A DNA stretch of 23,948 nucleotides from a virus, in IMG/VR virus record IMGVR_UViG_3300017788_000169, positions 1 to 23,948 of that record; one strand, 5' to 3'. The notes beneath the pieces are model-generated. The model was not told the DNA's origin. It did no database searches and saw only the letters and a program-made list of their open reading frames with translations. The position numbers and the translations under genes are program-made. Positions 6,147-15,348 of this stretch are shown piece after piece; the stretch's first letter is position 1; every line of letters starts with the position of its first letter.

Positions 6147-9100
6147 TTAAGCCAATGCAATAACTCTAAGTTCTCTTAATCTTGGTGGATGTGCCTGATC
6201 TTGAGAAGAACCAACCAGTTTAATACTAAAGTATCTAAAATCTGGTAAATTGTTTACTGTGAATTCATACTCTTTATATTCCAATTCTGGACTCAGATTT
6301 TTAAAGTTATCAGATTTTGCAATCTTACTATCAGGAAGTCCATCATTATTTGCAGCATCAATAATTGCACCAAGATTAGTTAAATTACTATATCCAGGGA
6401 ATGGATAATACACTGGTTCTTCATTTGGATCTTTCATAATTGCATAAAGTGCTCTCAAATCACTTAATTGATTTACATATGCCGAAGTGATAATCTTAAT
6501 TGACGATGCAGGAACTTCAAGAGAAACTGCATTTGATGCGTAGACAAATGCTGATGGATCATCCTTAAGAGAAGCAACTCTAAGATCAGTAGCATAATTT
6601 GAAATTGCATCATTGACTCTGTTGCTAGTCAAAATCAAACTTACGCGATCCAAATCAATTACTGGCGAAATACTTTCATCAGAACTTGCCAATTTCATAT
6701 TTACAGTCAATGATTTTTTACCTGGCAATGAGGCAGGTAATTTAGACGTTTCATTAATTTTAGATGCAATAATTCTTGGAGTCGCAAAATAAGTATTACT
6801 ATCCAAATTGATTGGTTCAAAACCTCGATCAAGATAAGACTCCTCAGATCCATCTACACTACTGCCACTGGTTGTTCTTACAGTTGCAGTAATGTTAGTA
6901 TTTGTCAACTGCATGGTTTGAATGTTTGGCCTTACAATTTCAAATGGAATGTTTTGAGTTGCATAAATGTTTGGCCCACCAGATGATTTAGTTTCTTTAA
7001 TGTAGAGAAGCGGGAATGATGTTCCTACACTTCTATTAACCTGTCCAAATGGAAGAGAATCTGTTTTTCCATCTTGAGTTGTATCAATCTTAAGATAATA
7101 GTAATCAATATCAATTGGCCTATCAAGATCCGATGCATCTTGAAGTGTGTGTGTTTTATTGATTCTCCTTAAAGAAATACCATTAAGTTCATATTTGAAG
7201 ACTGGAGTTCCTGTAGTGTACGAGAAAGATTTTGTTTGATCAATTTGTCGAGTGACTCCAGTTAAATTATTACCACTTACACCAGTGTATGCAATAATTT
7301 CTTGATCAATTTTAACATATCCTGGATTTGTCGAACTGACACTTACATTTTCAAATGTTTGGAAAATACTTAATCCACTGATTGGATCAATAATCATATC
7401 CGACAGTGAAATGTCTGCGGTAGAGTCTTTAGCAACATCCGATGTGAGGAAAGATGGTAATGAGTCTGAGTAAACGTCACTAATTGTTACGTCGTTATTC
7501 AATGCATACATTCCATGATTTTTATGATTTACCTTAATGTAAAGTCCATCTTTTTCTTCAGAATCTACAGTTGCATAAGACACATCAACATTTCCAGCAA
7601 CTCCATTTAAATTAGTAGATCCAATACCAGTTGCAATATATGCAATTGTACTTCCAGTTCCAGTGGTAAAGTTTCCTTGAACATTGTCTACAATCAATTC
7701 ATTGATTGCATTGATTGAAGAAACAGATAGCCTTAAGTTTCTACCAAGAGTGCTTCCTCCTAGAGAGTTGACAGTTAATACATCACCAACTCTATAACCA
7801 GATCCTGGATTTACAATTGTTGCTGCAGTAGCAACGTTATTGATGATTGTAATGTTTGCAGTTGCATTCTGTCCCGATCCAGTTACATTTGCAAGTGCTG
7901 CTGTTGGATATGTGCCATTTGAATAACCAATTCCACTATTTGTAATTGTAAGAGTTCCAAATGCTGAACCTGCAGCACCAACATATTTTCCACTTGCATT
8001 GGAATTGTTTTGAATAATCGTATTGCCTAAAGTTAATCCAGTATCAGTAACTGTTTTTGCTAATCCAATTCTTACTGTACGAGAATTCATCTCAAGAGGA
8101 TTGATTAATAAATTAGCAATTTGCTTGTTACCAATATTCAACTCTGGATTGTAGAAATTAACATCTCCAACAGTAGATGTGTTAAACTCTGCTTTATACA
8201 GAGTCATTTTGAGATCTTCATATTGACTTGGATCCCAAGTAGAACCATTTTGGGACTTAAATAAAGATCCTAAAAGAACTTGTTGAGTTACGACAACTTG
8301 CTCCGACTCTGGGCCAGATGCTGTAGAAACATCTACTTCACCAAGTCTAGAAATCCAGACATTATATTCATTTGATTGCGAAAGAAGAACTAAAGCGTGC
8401 TCTTGTCCACCTTTAAGATAAACTGGAGATGGGAAAGTAATTGTTGTTTTTACTGATCCATCATCAGAAATATTAATATCTTTTGGATCAACCGTAATGC
8501 TACTTAGGGGGTAAACTTCAGATTTTGGAGTTCCCATTGACATGGGCCTTAACTGAACAACCACTGGAATAGTTTCATCCTTGGTTCTAAAATATAAATC
8601 TACTTTAGTAACAAAGATTCCATTTTCTTCATCAACAAAGAATGATTGTGCAAGAGGATCCCAATAACAATAACCCCATCTACCCCATCTATACCAAGGA
8701 TTGTAGTAAGACTGTTGAGTATTTGAAGATGTTGATGTTTCAGTAATTCTTCTATTTTCAGTCAGTGTTTCAGAACTAAATGTTGCACTTCTTACAGATG
8801 CAATTGTTTCTTGAATTGTATTTAAAGTTCCTTGTGCATAATAGTTTTCTTCGCCACTAGTATCAACAACACCGTCAATTTGAGAGTTAACTGAACTGCT
8901 AGTTAATCTAAAAGTTTTAGTTCCCGTTTCAAATACTGGATTTGTTGGTACATTTGGGTTTGGAATGAAGAATGATCCAATAACAGTACCAACATTGTCA
9001 GTAACCAATCTAACTGTATTAACAATAGCTTCAGCACCACTTGTTTGTCCTTTCAGTTTAATACCTGGCAGAACATTACCATAAAAAGTTCCAAGTGCTT

Positions 9101-12100
9101 GTTCTGCAAGACTTGCAATATCTACATTTAAAATAGTCGAAGTTGCTGAATAATCTGCGGGGAAAGTTGCAGTATTTTGTTGATCGTAAGGATTTCTCAC
9201 ATAAACATCTGTAGGAGCATTGAATGGCCCATATTTATGATTTGCAGTTGCAACTCTAAAAACAATTTCATTTAATGTTGTTCCAGGAGTAAAGTTTTCT
9301 GCAACAGTTGCTGAAGAAATAGTTCCAATTACAGTTTCTCCAACTTCAAATACTCCAGATTCCATCGTAATTTCAAGTAACTTTGGAGTTACAAAATTAT
9401 TAACGTCTTGTCCATCAAAGAAAGAATAAACTTGAGTGAATGGCCTAAATCTCTTACCAGTGAATTCAACGTTTCTAGATCTCATGTATTGAACAAGTTC
9501 ACTTGAAACAATAGAATCTCCTTGAGAAACAACGTCAACCTGCTCACTCAACTTAAGTCTAGTTCCAGTTCTTTGTTGATCGCTAACTGTTGTTGTGGTT
9601 GTGGTTGTAGTTGTGGTTGCAACACGACCCCACCGGCCGCCCCACCAGCCGCCACGCCAGCCGCGCCAACCATAATATCCATAATGTCCACGCCACCACC
9701 CATAACCACGTCCATACCAATAATATGGCCAACCCCAACCTCTATATTTGGTTGATTTAGACTGTGATGTTGTAGTTCCCGACCATGTTGTTTCCCAAGC
9801 GCCCCAAGTAACTGGACTGTATCCCGTTTGGGGATCCCATCCAGCAGCAGTTAACTGTTGTTGTGTTGCTGTAAAGTTATCAATTTCAATTCTCTTCGCA
9901 TCAATTCTTACTTGATCAGTCCAAGTATCGGATGATGGGAATAATTCAATTGATCCATTGTATCTTGTAACTAAGAATGGCGTTACATTAACAGATCTAG
10001 TTGCATAAGGTTGAACAACTCTAGCAACATCAGTATAATCTAATGTAATAAGTTGTCCTGTTCTTCTAATATTGTTTCCAACCAAATCAGTAACAAATCT
10101 AGCATCTGCAGTGGGATCAACAGATTGTCCAATTCCAATCAAGGATCTTGATCCAACCAAAAGATCTATTTGTGTTGTATAAGGAGAAGGCCTCAATTCT
10201 GAGTTAACAACATCAATACTATTTTTAACTATTGTAGATTTAATTTGAGAACTGTTGTTTGTAAAATTATCTACAAAAAATCCAGATTTAAATCGATCAA
10301 GTCCAGCACTGTCTCTAATTTTTAAATTTTCTATTTTTGTTTCGAGAAGATTTAATGTTGTATATGACTCTAAATTTTTAATTCTTTCTTCTAAATTAGA
10401 GATATCTCTCATTTGATATCTCTTATGCTGTAAGAAATTAATCGTTGCTTTTGAAGCGTCGCAAAGATATGGTGGAAGTGTTATTGTTGCAACTTCAAGA
10501 GCATTATCTAACGTTGGAGGTAATTCTGGGGTTTCACTTGGTTCACCAATGTTTAATTGAAAAACTCCTTCTCTTGTTAAAAATAATCTATCAATTCTTG
10601 GAAGATAATGCGAGTAACTTAAAACAATTGATTCGTCGGATGCTAAAATATTTTTTCCACTGTTTCCAACAGTGGAAAAAGTTCTAGATAAAAATTCAAA
10701 AGGAGATCTAGATCCAGAAGTTGTTGTATAATTTGCAACTCTGGGACGAATGTCAATAATATCAGAGTTATTATAATTATTAGAAAATGCAATTGTACAA
10801 TAATCAAACTGAGTGTATGAATCTGCTGTAGTAATATCTCCTTGATCTGAAGTTAAATATCCAGCAGATTCAAAAATAAATTTTAATTTTCTAAATGGTG
10901 CTTTGTTATCTTGTTTTCTAATTACTTTTGCATAATTGTATATAGTATCGTTCGTACCATTATCTAATGAATAGTTACTTAAAATATTTGGTGATCCCAG
11001 AGAAATAGATTGAATTACTGCAGTAATTCCGGATTCTTTGAATGTTACGACTTCACCTTCTTGGAAAGATTTTTCGTTGAAATATAAAAAGTCAATCTTT
11101 AGATCATTATTTTTTGCAACGTAAACACCAACAGCCTTACTAGTTCTTCCTACAAACTGCTCACCAACTAACAAATCATTTGTTTTATTAGTTGGGCCAT
11201 TAAGTTGAGTAAAAGTTATTGTTGGAGTAACAGGATCATTAGTATCAGTAGATTCTAAAATTGCATACAATAAAGTTACTTCTGGAGTGTTTAATGAAAT
11301 TTCTTCATCTTGAACTCTAGTTCCATATGGATATGATCCATAAGATAATCCATCGTTTAAAGTAGTTGTTCCAATACCGGAAGAACTAAGAGTAGAGTTA
11401 TTGACGACTAATGTATTAATTCTATTTTTATTTTTAACCTTTGAAGTTACATTAATTTTTCTTAATGTAGTGATGAGACGAGCATTTGCATCATTTGTCC
11501 CCAATCCAAAAATAGTTAATTGTTTTGATTGACTATCAAAAACTAACTTATCCGAAGTTAAAGGTTCAAAAGTTCCATTAGAGCGAGTTAAAACATACCT
11601 TTCTTCATCAAAAGGTAAGAAAAATTCGTCAGTTCCAGCAGTTACTGTATTTGTTTGATTGCTAGTAATCGAAACAGAAAATTCTTTTCTAATTGTTAAG
11701 TTAGACTCTGTTAAATCTACAGATTTAATATATGATTTTGGTAAAGGAGTATATAATGTATTATCTGGTGATGGTTGGAAATTAGATGCCAAGATTACTA
11801 AATCACTAACACTTGCTGCAGATGATGGCGGTGTTCCCTCACAAACTCCCGTAACCGTAGTAACACCAGTAACTACGATTGATTTTGGCTCAACACTCAG
11901 AACTCTAGAGAAAGTTGGAACAGGTGATCCAGAAACCGTGTATCCAACTAATCCACCAACTTTAACATTATTTGTAAATGTAAAGTCGTTATTTGTAGAA
12001 ACGCTAATACTACTAATTCCACTGGTGCTCCTTGCGGTAACAGACGCAATTCCAACGATATAAGATGGTGTTTGAATAATATCACCAGTAAATATTGTTG

Positions 12101-13763
12101 AAACTCCAACTAACTGAGAAACAGATCTAATATCTTTAGTAGTGTACTCTGTAATTGCTGTAGATACTCTACTTGTTGTTTCTACTCCATTGAAAATAAA
12201 CTTTTCTCCAGATGCAAAGGAACCCTTTACACCATATGCCGTCATAATACCAGCATTATTAACATCATATCTAAGATACCCTATTGCTCCACTCGCTTTT
12301 CCTTTAATATGTACAGGAGTAGAAAGAGTTATTGGCTCATTAAGAGAAATTTCAGTGTAAGTTTCAATATCAAACAATGCCAAATCCCACTGATTTAAAA
12401 TAGCATTGGAAGTATTATAAGAACCAGATTCTAATGCAAAATCATAAACCCTTGCTAATCCAATTTCTTTACCGGCGCCAACTGTTTGGGATGTTTCAAC
12501 TCTTTGATCCCTAAGACTTACAATAAATGGACTACTTAAGTCCAAGTTAGGAGCACCATATACTCTATTGAGAGTATAAGTAGGGCCAGTTAAATATTGA
12601 ATACTTGCATTCTCTTCAGTTTTGGTTGTTCTTGGTTTTGGAAAATCTAAAAATACTGTTGATATTGTTTCAACCTCATACCCTTTGATATATGCTTTTC
12701 CTGGAGAGATCTTATATGTAGCAAGATCATCTGATGGGACATTATTGTTATAAGTTAACTGAGTAGATTCAAATACACCATTATTGCCTAAAAGATTATT
12801 TAAAGTTTCTTTTGGTGTAATTGAAAATGGTTTTACATAATAATCACCAGACTCATCGGATGTTCTTCTGGCCATTTCGGTTTGAAGAACACTGTATTGT
12901 GGATTGGGACTTACGTTACGTGTTAAAACACCTTCTCTAATTTCTAACAGTCCTACAAAATTTTCAGTATTAGTATCATCTAAACTTCTTTTACCAAGTT
13001 GTGCTGAAATTTTAAACCTATCAGCGCCGGGGGCAGCATAATTTGAAAATCCTTGAGCATTATCATTTAAACTTTCATCTTCATCGGAAGTTATAATTTC
13101 TTCGATAATATCAAGTCCAACTTTGTATGATGGTTGGTTTGAGTATGGATCTAGGATTAAAGTTTCATCATCAACTTCAACAAAAGATCCTCTTAAGAAA
13201 TAAACACCAGCAGATAAAATAACTGCCGATCCAACAGCTGAGCAATCTAAAGTCGTATTTGCAAATCCTTCTCCTGCCTGAATAATAATAGCATCTTTAG
13301 TAAAAGTTTCTTGCAGGTTTAATTTTTCTCTATCGGAAAATACTCTTTGCTCTTCAATACCAGATGCCAAATAACTTACATATAATGTAGCATACTCGTT
13401 TCCAATTTCGTCTTCAGTCAAAACGTGAATAATTTTTGCTTCAACTTTAGTAGTATCTCCAATAATAGTTTTTCCTACTAAGTCTGGAAGATATTGATTT
13501 ACATCTATTCCTAAATATTGATTTTCAATTTTTACAGCAAAAAATTGATTGTTATAATTTACCTGGCCAGGAATTACAACAGATCCTTCTTTGAATACAT
13601 GATTGCCAAATTGTTCAATTTGGTTTTGTAGAGTTGATTGTAAAGTCGTTAACTCTCTTGCCTGAACAGGGTATCCTGGTTTAAATAATACCTTATGATA
13701 ATTTTTTGTTGCATCAAAATCATCAAAATATGGCGAAACGTTGAGGTTAGTCTGTTGAGGCAT
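6147..13763 (-). CDS. Giant DUF4815-type virion structural protein (gp9/gp10 position)
   Basis: The N-terminus (MPQQTNLNVSPYFDDFDATK, then NYHKVLFKPGYPVQARELTT) is the hallmark start of DUF4815 phage structural proteins. It lies between gp8 and gp13, where T4 encodes gp9-gp12 and wac, so it is probably a baseplate-peripheral or fibre-attachment protein; that role is inference. Features in order: DUF4815 region (about 1-600); a heptad coiled coil near 1110-1150 (ISNLEERIKNLESYTTLNLL); WGAWETTW; a 41-residue Trp/Gly/Arg/Tyr tract (1340-1380); ten Thr (1383-1392); a second aromatic patch around 1684-1700 (YYNPWYRWGRWGYCYWDPLA, then QSFFVDEENG); Gly-Tyr repeats near 1940-2000; an IDNE-like module near 2140-2190; and a C-terminal domain ending PPRLRELRVIALA. 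There is no frameshift over 2538 codons. The ATG follows gp8 by 6 bases. Confidence 0.88.
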   Translation of the reverse strand: MPQQTNLNVSPYFDDFDATKNYHKVLFKPGYPVQARELTTLQSTLQNQIEQFGNHVFKEGSVVIPGQVNYNNQFFAVKIENQYLGIDVNQYLPDLVGKTIIGDTTKVEAKIIHVLTEDEIGNEYATLYVSYLASGIEEQRVFSDREKLNLQETFTKDAIIIQAGEGFANTTLDCSAVGSAVILSAGVYFLRGSFVEVDDETLILDPYSNQPSYKVGLDIIEEIITSDEDESLNDNAQGFSNYAAPGADRFKISAQLGKRSLDDTNTENFVGLLEIREGVLTRNVSPNPQYSVLQTEMARRTSDESGDYYVKPFSITPKETLNNLLGNNGVFESTQLTYNNNVPSDDLATYKISPGKAYIKGYEVETISTVFLDFPKPRTTKTEENASIQYLTGPTYTLNRVYGAPNLDLSSPFIVSLRDQRVETSQTVGAGKEIGLARVYDFALESGSYNTSNAILNQWDLALFDIETYTEISLNEPITLSTPVHIKGKASGAIGYLRYDVNNAGIMTAYGVKGSFASGEKFIFNGVETTSRVSTAITEYTTKDIRSVSQLVGVSTIFTGDIIQTPSYIVGIASVTARSTSGISSISVSTNNDFTFTNNVKVGGLVGYTVSGSPVPTFSRVLSVEPKSIVVTGVTTVTGVCEGTPPSSAASVSDLVILASNFQPSPDNTLYTPLPKSYIKSVDLTESNLTIRKEFSVSITSNQTNTVTAGTDEFFLPFDEERYVLTRSNGTFEPLTSDKLVFDSQSKQLTIFGLGTNDANARLITTLRKINVTSKVKNKNRINTLVVNNSTLSSSGIGTTTLNDGLSYGSYPYGTRVQDEEISLNTPEVTLLYAILESTDTNDPVTPTITFTQLNGPTNKTNDLLVGEQFVGRTSKAVGVYVAKNNDLKIDFLYFNEKSFQEGEVVTFKESGITAVIQSISLGSPNILSNYSLDNGTNDTIYNYAKVIRKQDNKAPFRKLKFIFESAGYLTSDQGDITTADSYTQFDYCTIAFSNNYNNSDIIDIRPRVANYTTTSGSRSPFEFLSRTFSTVGNSGKNILASDESIVLSYSHYLPRIDRLFLTREGVFQLNIGEPSETPELPPTLDNALEVATITLPPYLCDASKATINFLQHKRYQMRDISNLEERIKNLESYTTLNLLETKIENLKIRDSAGLDRFKSGFFVDNFTNNSSQIKSTIVKNSIDVVNSELRPSPYTTQIDLLVGSRSLIGIGQSVDPTADARFVTDLVGNNIRRTGQLITLDYTDVARVVQPYATRSVNVTPFLVTRYNGSIELFPSSDTWTDQVRIDAKRIEIDNFTATQQQLTAAGWDPQTGYSPVTWGAWETTWSGTTTSQSKSTKYRGWGWPYYWYGRGYGWWRGHYGYYGWRGWRGGWWGGRWGRVATTTTTTTTTTVSDQQRTGTRLKLSEQVDVVSQGDSIVSSELVQYMRSRNVEFTGKRFRPFTQVYSFFDGQDVNNFVTPKLLEITMESGVFEVGETVIGTISSATVAENFTPGTTLNEIVFRVATANHKYGPFNAPTDVYVRNPYDQQNTATFPADYSATSTILNVDIASLAEQALGTFYGNVLPGIKLKGQTSGAEAIVNTVRLVTDNVGTVIGSFFIPNPNVPTNPVFETGTKTFRLTSSSVNSQIDGVVDTSGEENYYAQGTLNTIQETIASVRSATFSSETLTENRRITETSTSSNTQQSYYNPWYRWGRWGYCYWDPLAQSFFVDEENGIFVTKVDLYFRTKDETIPVVVQLRPMSMGTPKSEVYPLSSITVDPKDINISDDGSVKTTITFPSPVYLKGGQEHALVLLSQSNEYNVWISRLGEVDVSTASGPESEQVVVTQQVLLGSLFKSQNGSTWDPSQYEDLKMTLYKAEFNTSTVGDVNFYNPELNIGNKQIANLLINPLEMNSRTVRIGLAKTVTDTGLTLGNTIIQNNSNASGKYVGAAGSAFGTLTITNSGIGYSNGTYPTAALANVTGSGQNATANITIINNVATAATIVNPGSGYRVGDVLTVNSLGGSTLGRNLRLSVSSINAINELIVDNVQGNFTTGTGSTIAYIATGIGSTNLNGVAGNVDVSYATVDSEEKDGLYIKVNHKNHGMYALNNDVTISDVYSDSLPSFLTSDVAKDSTADISLSDMIIDPISGLSIFQTFENVSVSSTNPGYVKIDQEIIAYTGVSGNNLTGVTRQIDQTKSFSYTTGTPVFKYELNGISLRRINKTHTLQDASDLDRPIDIDYYYLKIDTTQDGKTDSLPFGQVNRSVGTSFPLLYIKETKSSGGPNIYATQNIPFEIVRPNIQTMQLTNTNITATVRTTSGSSVDGSEESYLDRGFEPINLDSNTYFATPRIIASKINETSKLPASLPGKKSLTVNMKLASSDESISPVIDLDRVSLILTSNRVNDAISNYATDLRVASLKDDPSAFVYASNAVSLEVPASSIKIITSAYVNQLSDLRALYAIMKDPNEEPVYYPFPGYSNLTNLGAIIDAANNDGLPDSKIAKSDNFKNLSPELEYKEYEFTVNNLPDFRYFSIKLVGSSQDQAHPPRLRELRVIALA
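7187..7350 (-). other. IDNE-like module in the DUF4815 protein
   Basis: The segment 'GYVKIDQEIIAYTGVSGNNL' followed by TGVTRQIDQ and a Gly/Thr-rich end follows the same plan as the gp15 and YHYH modules. Asn is replaced by Gln (IDQE) and the AxxH part is not kept. It is the weakest of the three copies. Confidence 0.5.
7763..7958 (-). repeat. Two Gly-Tyr beta repeats in the DUF4815 protein
   Basis: The cores are TLTITNSGIGYSNGTYPTA and ATIVNPGSGYRVGDVLTV, with a Gly/Asn/Ala/Thr linker (GSGQNATANITI) between them. They are the same unit as the four in gp14 and those in gp8 and the YHYH protein. Confidence 0.75.
9588..9746 (-). repeat. Trp/Gly/Arg/Tyr tract and threonine run in the DUF4815 protein
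   Basis: Positions 9746-9624 encode 41 residues that I counted as 14 Gly, 10 Trp, 8 Tyr, 7 Arg, 1 His and 1 Pro and nothing else (for example YRGWGWPYYWYGRGYGWW). After a Val-Ala pair, positions 9617-9588 encode ten consecutive threonines with mixed ACN codons. The DNA at about 9627-9670 is strongly GC-rich against an AT-rich gene. The frame stays open on both sides, and aromatic stretches continue upstream (WGAWETTW), so the tract is part of the protein. Confidence 0.9.
10652..10680. repeat. Perfect 13-base inverted repeat with 3-base loop inside the DUF4815 gene
   Basis: Arms tttttccactgtt and aacagtggaaaaa are exact reverse complements separated by tcc. It lies within codons for 'TFSTVGNSGKN'. 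The arms end in T outside-left and A outside-right on the plus strand, which is opposite to a usual terminator (there is no T tract after the stem on either strand). A stable mRNA hairpin is the likely physical consequence. Confidence 0.7.
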
Positions 13764-13769
13764 GATTCT

Positions 13770-15323
13770 TTAGAATTGCAAAATGACTTTAATATCTTCT
13801 TTTTGGTTAGTTGATCTAGTAATCGATGGACGATTATCAACATAAATTGTATTTCCAGAATATTTTTTGACTTCTGGATTTGCTACACCACTTGTAAAAT
13901 CTTGGCCCAAATAATATGTCCTACTATTTATTGTAGTTGAAATACCACTAAATCCAGTGTCAATTGAAAGGTTTGTGCTGCCACCTTGAATTGTTAAAGA
14001 ACCTCCAGTTGCTGGTGTGGAAGTAAATCTATTTAATTTAAATCCATATGTTGGAAGAGGATTTTGAGTTCCATCGGTATTGAATCCAACCAAGTTTCTG
14101 TCTTGCCAATATTTTAAAACACCAGTATTTTGATCATATGAAATAACTCTACCAACTGCTGTAGATCCAACACCAACTGTTTGAATAATTCTACTATCTG
14201 CAGTAAATGTAGCCGAACTATATCCAACCCCAGTTAATTTTAGAGCATAAACTGCGCTTGCTTTATCAAGACTTAATAGAGAAGTTGATCCATATGCTTC
14301 TGGATTTTCAATAATTCCAACTCTAGCAATTTGATTTCCCGTAATAAAATCTGGATTTTGTGTGTCATTTTCAATTCTAGAATAGATCAAAACATTAAAT
14401 GCACCTAATTCTCTATAAATGTTTGCACCATGTCCGCCTTTGGGTGGAATAATTACATCGAAAGTTGGTGCGGTTGTTCCTGTTGGCACATTCCCAGCAA
14501 CTAAATCAACAGTACCGTAAGTATATCCAGATCCTCCATTAGAAATGGTAATAGATTCTACTTTAGAATCATTATTAATAACGACTGTTGCTTCTGCATT
14601 AAAACCATCTCCACGAATAGGAACTCTAGTATAAGTTCTGTTCGCTGTTCCTAATCCAACTCCACGATTTGTAATTGTTACAATTTTTAATTGTCCACTA
14701 GTAGAAGCATTGTTTCTTACAGCCGAATCTGTAGAATTGGTTTCCCAATCTGTAGGAACTGGCATAAAGTTAATGGAATCAAACTTAACAATGTCGCTTG
14801 GTTTGATTGTATAAAGATATTTCCAAATATATCCATCTCCACTGTTACCAGCAGATCTTGGCTCTAAATCTGTAAAGGTTGGTTCATCTAATGATGGTTT
14901 TCCTTCAGGATTTTCAGGATCAATACCATTATAAAGACAAATATAAACTTTATAATCGCTATTTACCACATAGAAATTTGACGAATATAAACTGGTTGCT
15001 CCAGAAGGTTTTGATAAATTAGTTCTACTAATATCATGCCGATACATATCATATGTTGTACCAGAAGTCCAAGTAATTTTTCGAATTACTTGTTTTACAT
15101 CACTAGAATTAATTTTTTTTAATGCAATTGCAGTGTCCCAATAATCATTTTCTTGATCAAAATTATCCTTTGGAGCAGGAGGATTAATATCCCAATTAGA
15201 GCTATAATTTGTTGCATTGGGAAGTCCTACAAAAGCATAATAAGAATTTGCTGAAGATGTTGCTGCAGCAACAAAATTCTTCGCATTTAAAATTCTTAAT
15301 TGATCAGTTATAATTGCAGACAT
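13770..15323 (-). CDS. gp8: Baseplate wedge protein gp8
   Basis: gp8 is a wedge component that, in T4, joins gp10 and gp7 and then gp6. Family evidence by eye: the start 'MSAIITDQLRILNAKNFVAA' with a following 'YAFVGLP', 'YRHDISRTN', 'YKVYICLYNG', the strongly conserved 'SGDGYIWKYLYTIKPSDIVK' then 'FMPVPTDW' (T4 has 'PGDGYVWEYLFEIPPD' then 'IVVPWP'), and the ending 'YVDNRPSITRSTNQKEDIKV' then ILQF. T4 gp8 is 334 residues and this is 517. The surplus includes two Gly-Tyr repeats (about 213-236 and 254-276) and a 'GS..GRVISYD..TGVLKYW' module (about 374-407). The ATG lies 18 bases after a late promoter box, in a 20-base gap. gp8 probably heads the transcript that runs through gp14. Confidence 0.92.
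   Translation of the reverse strand: MSAIITDQLRILNAKNFVAAATSSANSYYAFVGLPNATNYSSNWDINPPAPKDNFDQENDYWDTAIALKKINSSDVKQVIRKITWTSGTTYDMYRHDISRTNLSKPSGATSLYSSNFYVVNSDYKVYICLYNGIDPENPEGKPSLDEPTFTDLEPRSAGNSGDGYIWKYLYTIKPSDIVKFDSINFMPVPTDWETNSTDSAVRNNASTSGQLKIVTITNRGVGLGTANRTYTRVPIRGDGFNAEATVVINNDSKVESITISNGGSGYTYGTVDLVAGNVPTGTTAPTFDVIIPPKGGHGANIYRELGAFNVLIYSRIENDTQNPDFITGNQIARVGIIENPEAYGSTSLLSLDKASAVYALKLTGVGYSSATFTADSRIIQTVGVGSTAVGRVISYDQNTGVLKYWQDRNLVGFNTDGTQNPLPTYGFKLNRFTSTPATGGSLTIQGGSTNLSIDTGFSGISTTINSRTYYLGQDFTSGVANPEVKKYSGNTIYVDNRPSITRSTNQKEDIKVILQF
14496..14687 (-). repeat. Two Gly-Tyr beta repeats in gp8
   Basis: The cores are KIVTITNRGVGLGTANRTYT and ESITISNGGSGYTYGTVDLV. The first has lost the Tyr of GxGY (VGLG). 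They sit just after the conserved 'GDGYIWKYL' domain, as an insertion relative to T4 gp8. Confidence 0.7.
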
Positions 15324-15340
15324 TTTATCGTTTTTTTATC

Positions 15341-15348
15341 TATTTATG
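15341..15348 (-). promoter_or_regulatory. T4-type late promoter box for gp8 and downstream genes
   Basis: The minus strand reads CATAAATA, seven of eight bases of the T4 late consensus. The TAA stop of the YHYH gene (15346-15344) lies inside the box. The gap to the gp8 ATG is only 20 bases, so the leader would be about 12 bases (with AAAACGATAAA before ATG), which is short but possible. Confidence 0.6.

Noticed and set aside
6146-6160. TTG at 6160 as the start of the 75-codon gene
   Set aside because: ATG at 6145, one base after the upstream stop, is a better start and fits the tight spacing of neighbouring genes.
9232-9239. CATAAATA on the minus strand inside the DUF4815 gene, and AATAAATA at 13925-13932 inside gp8
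   Set aside because: They match the late promoter box but lie deep in coding sequence with no downstream start at the right distance, so they are probably chance matches in AT-rich DNA.
9522-9755. Plus-strand frame of 77 residues rich in Pro, Cys and Ala
   Set aside because: It is the antisense shadow of the Trp/Gly/Arg/Tyr tract and threonine run of the DUF4815 gene; its composition follows from those codons.
10652-10680. Reading the 13-base inverted repeat as a transcription terminator
   Set aside because: The stem is not followed by a T tract on either strand and it lies in the middle of a 7.6 kb gene.
11659-12063. Plus-strand frame of 134 residues
   Set aside because: It lies wholly inside the DUF4815 gene, opposite to all transcription here, with no family resemblance or promoter.
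13649-13843. Minus-strand frame of 64 residues across the gp8/DUF4815 junction
   Set aside because: It is out of frame with two well-supported genes and overlaps both. Its Ile/Lys/Leu-rich composition is that of a shifted frame.
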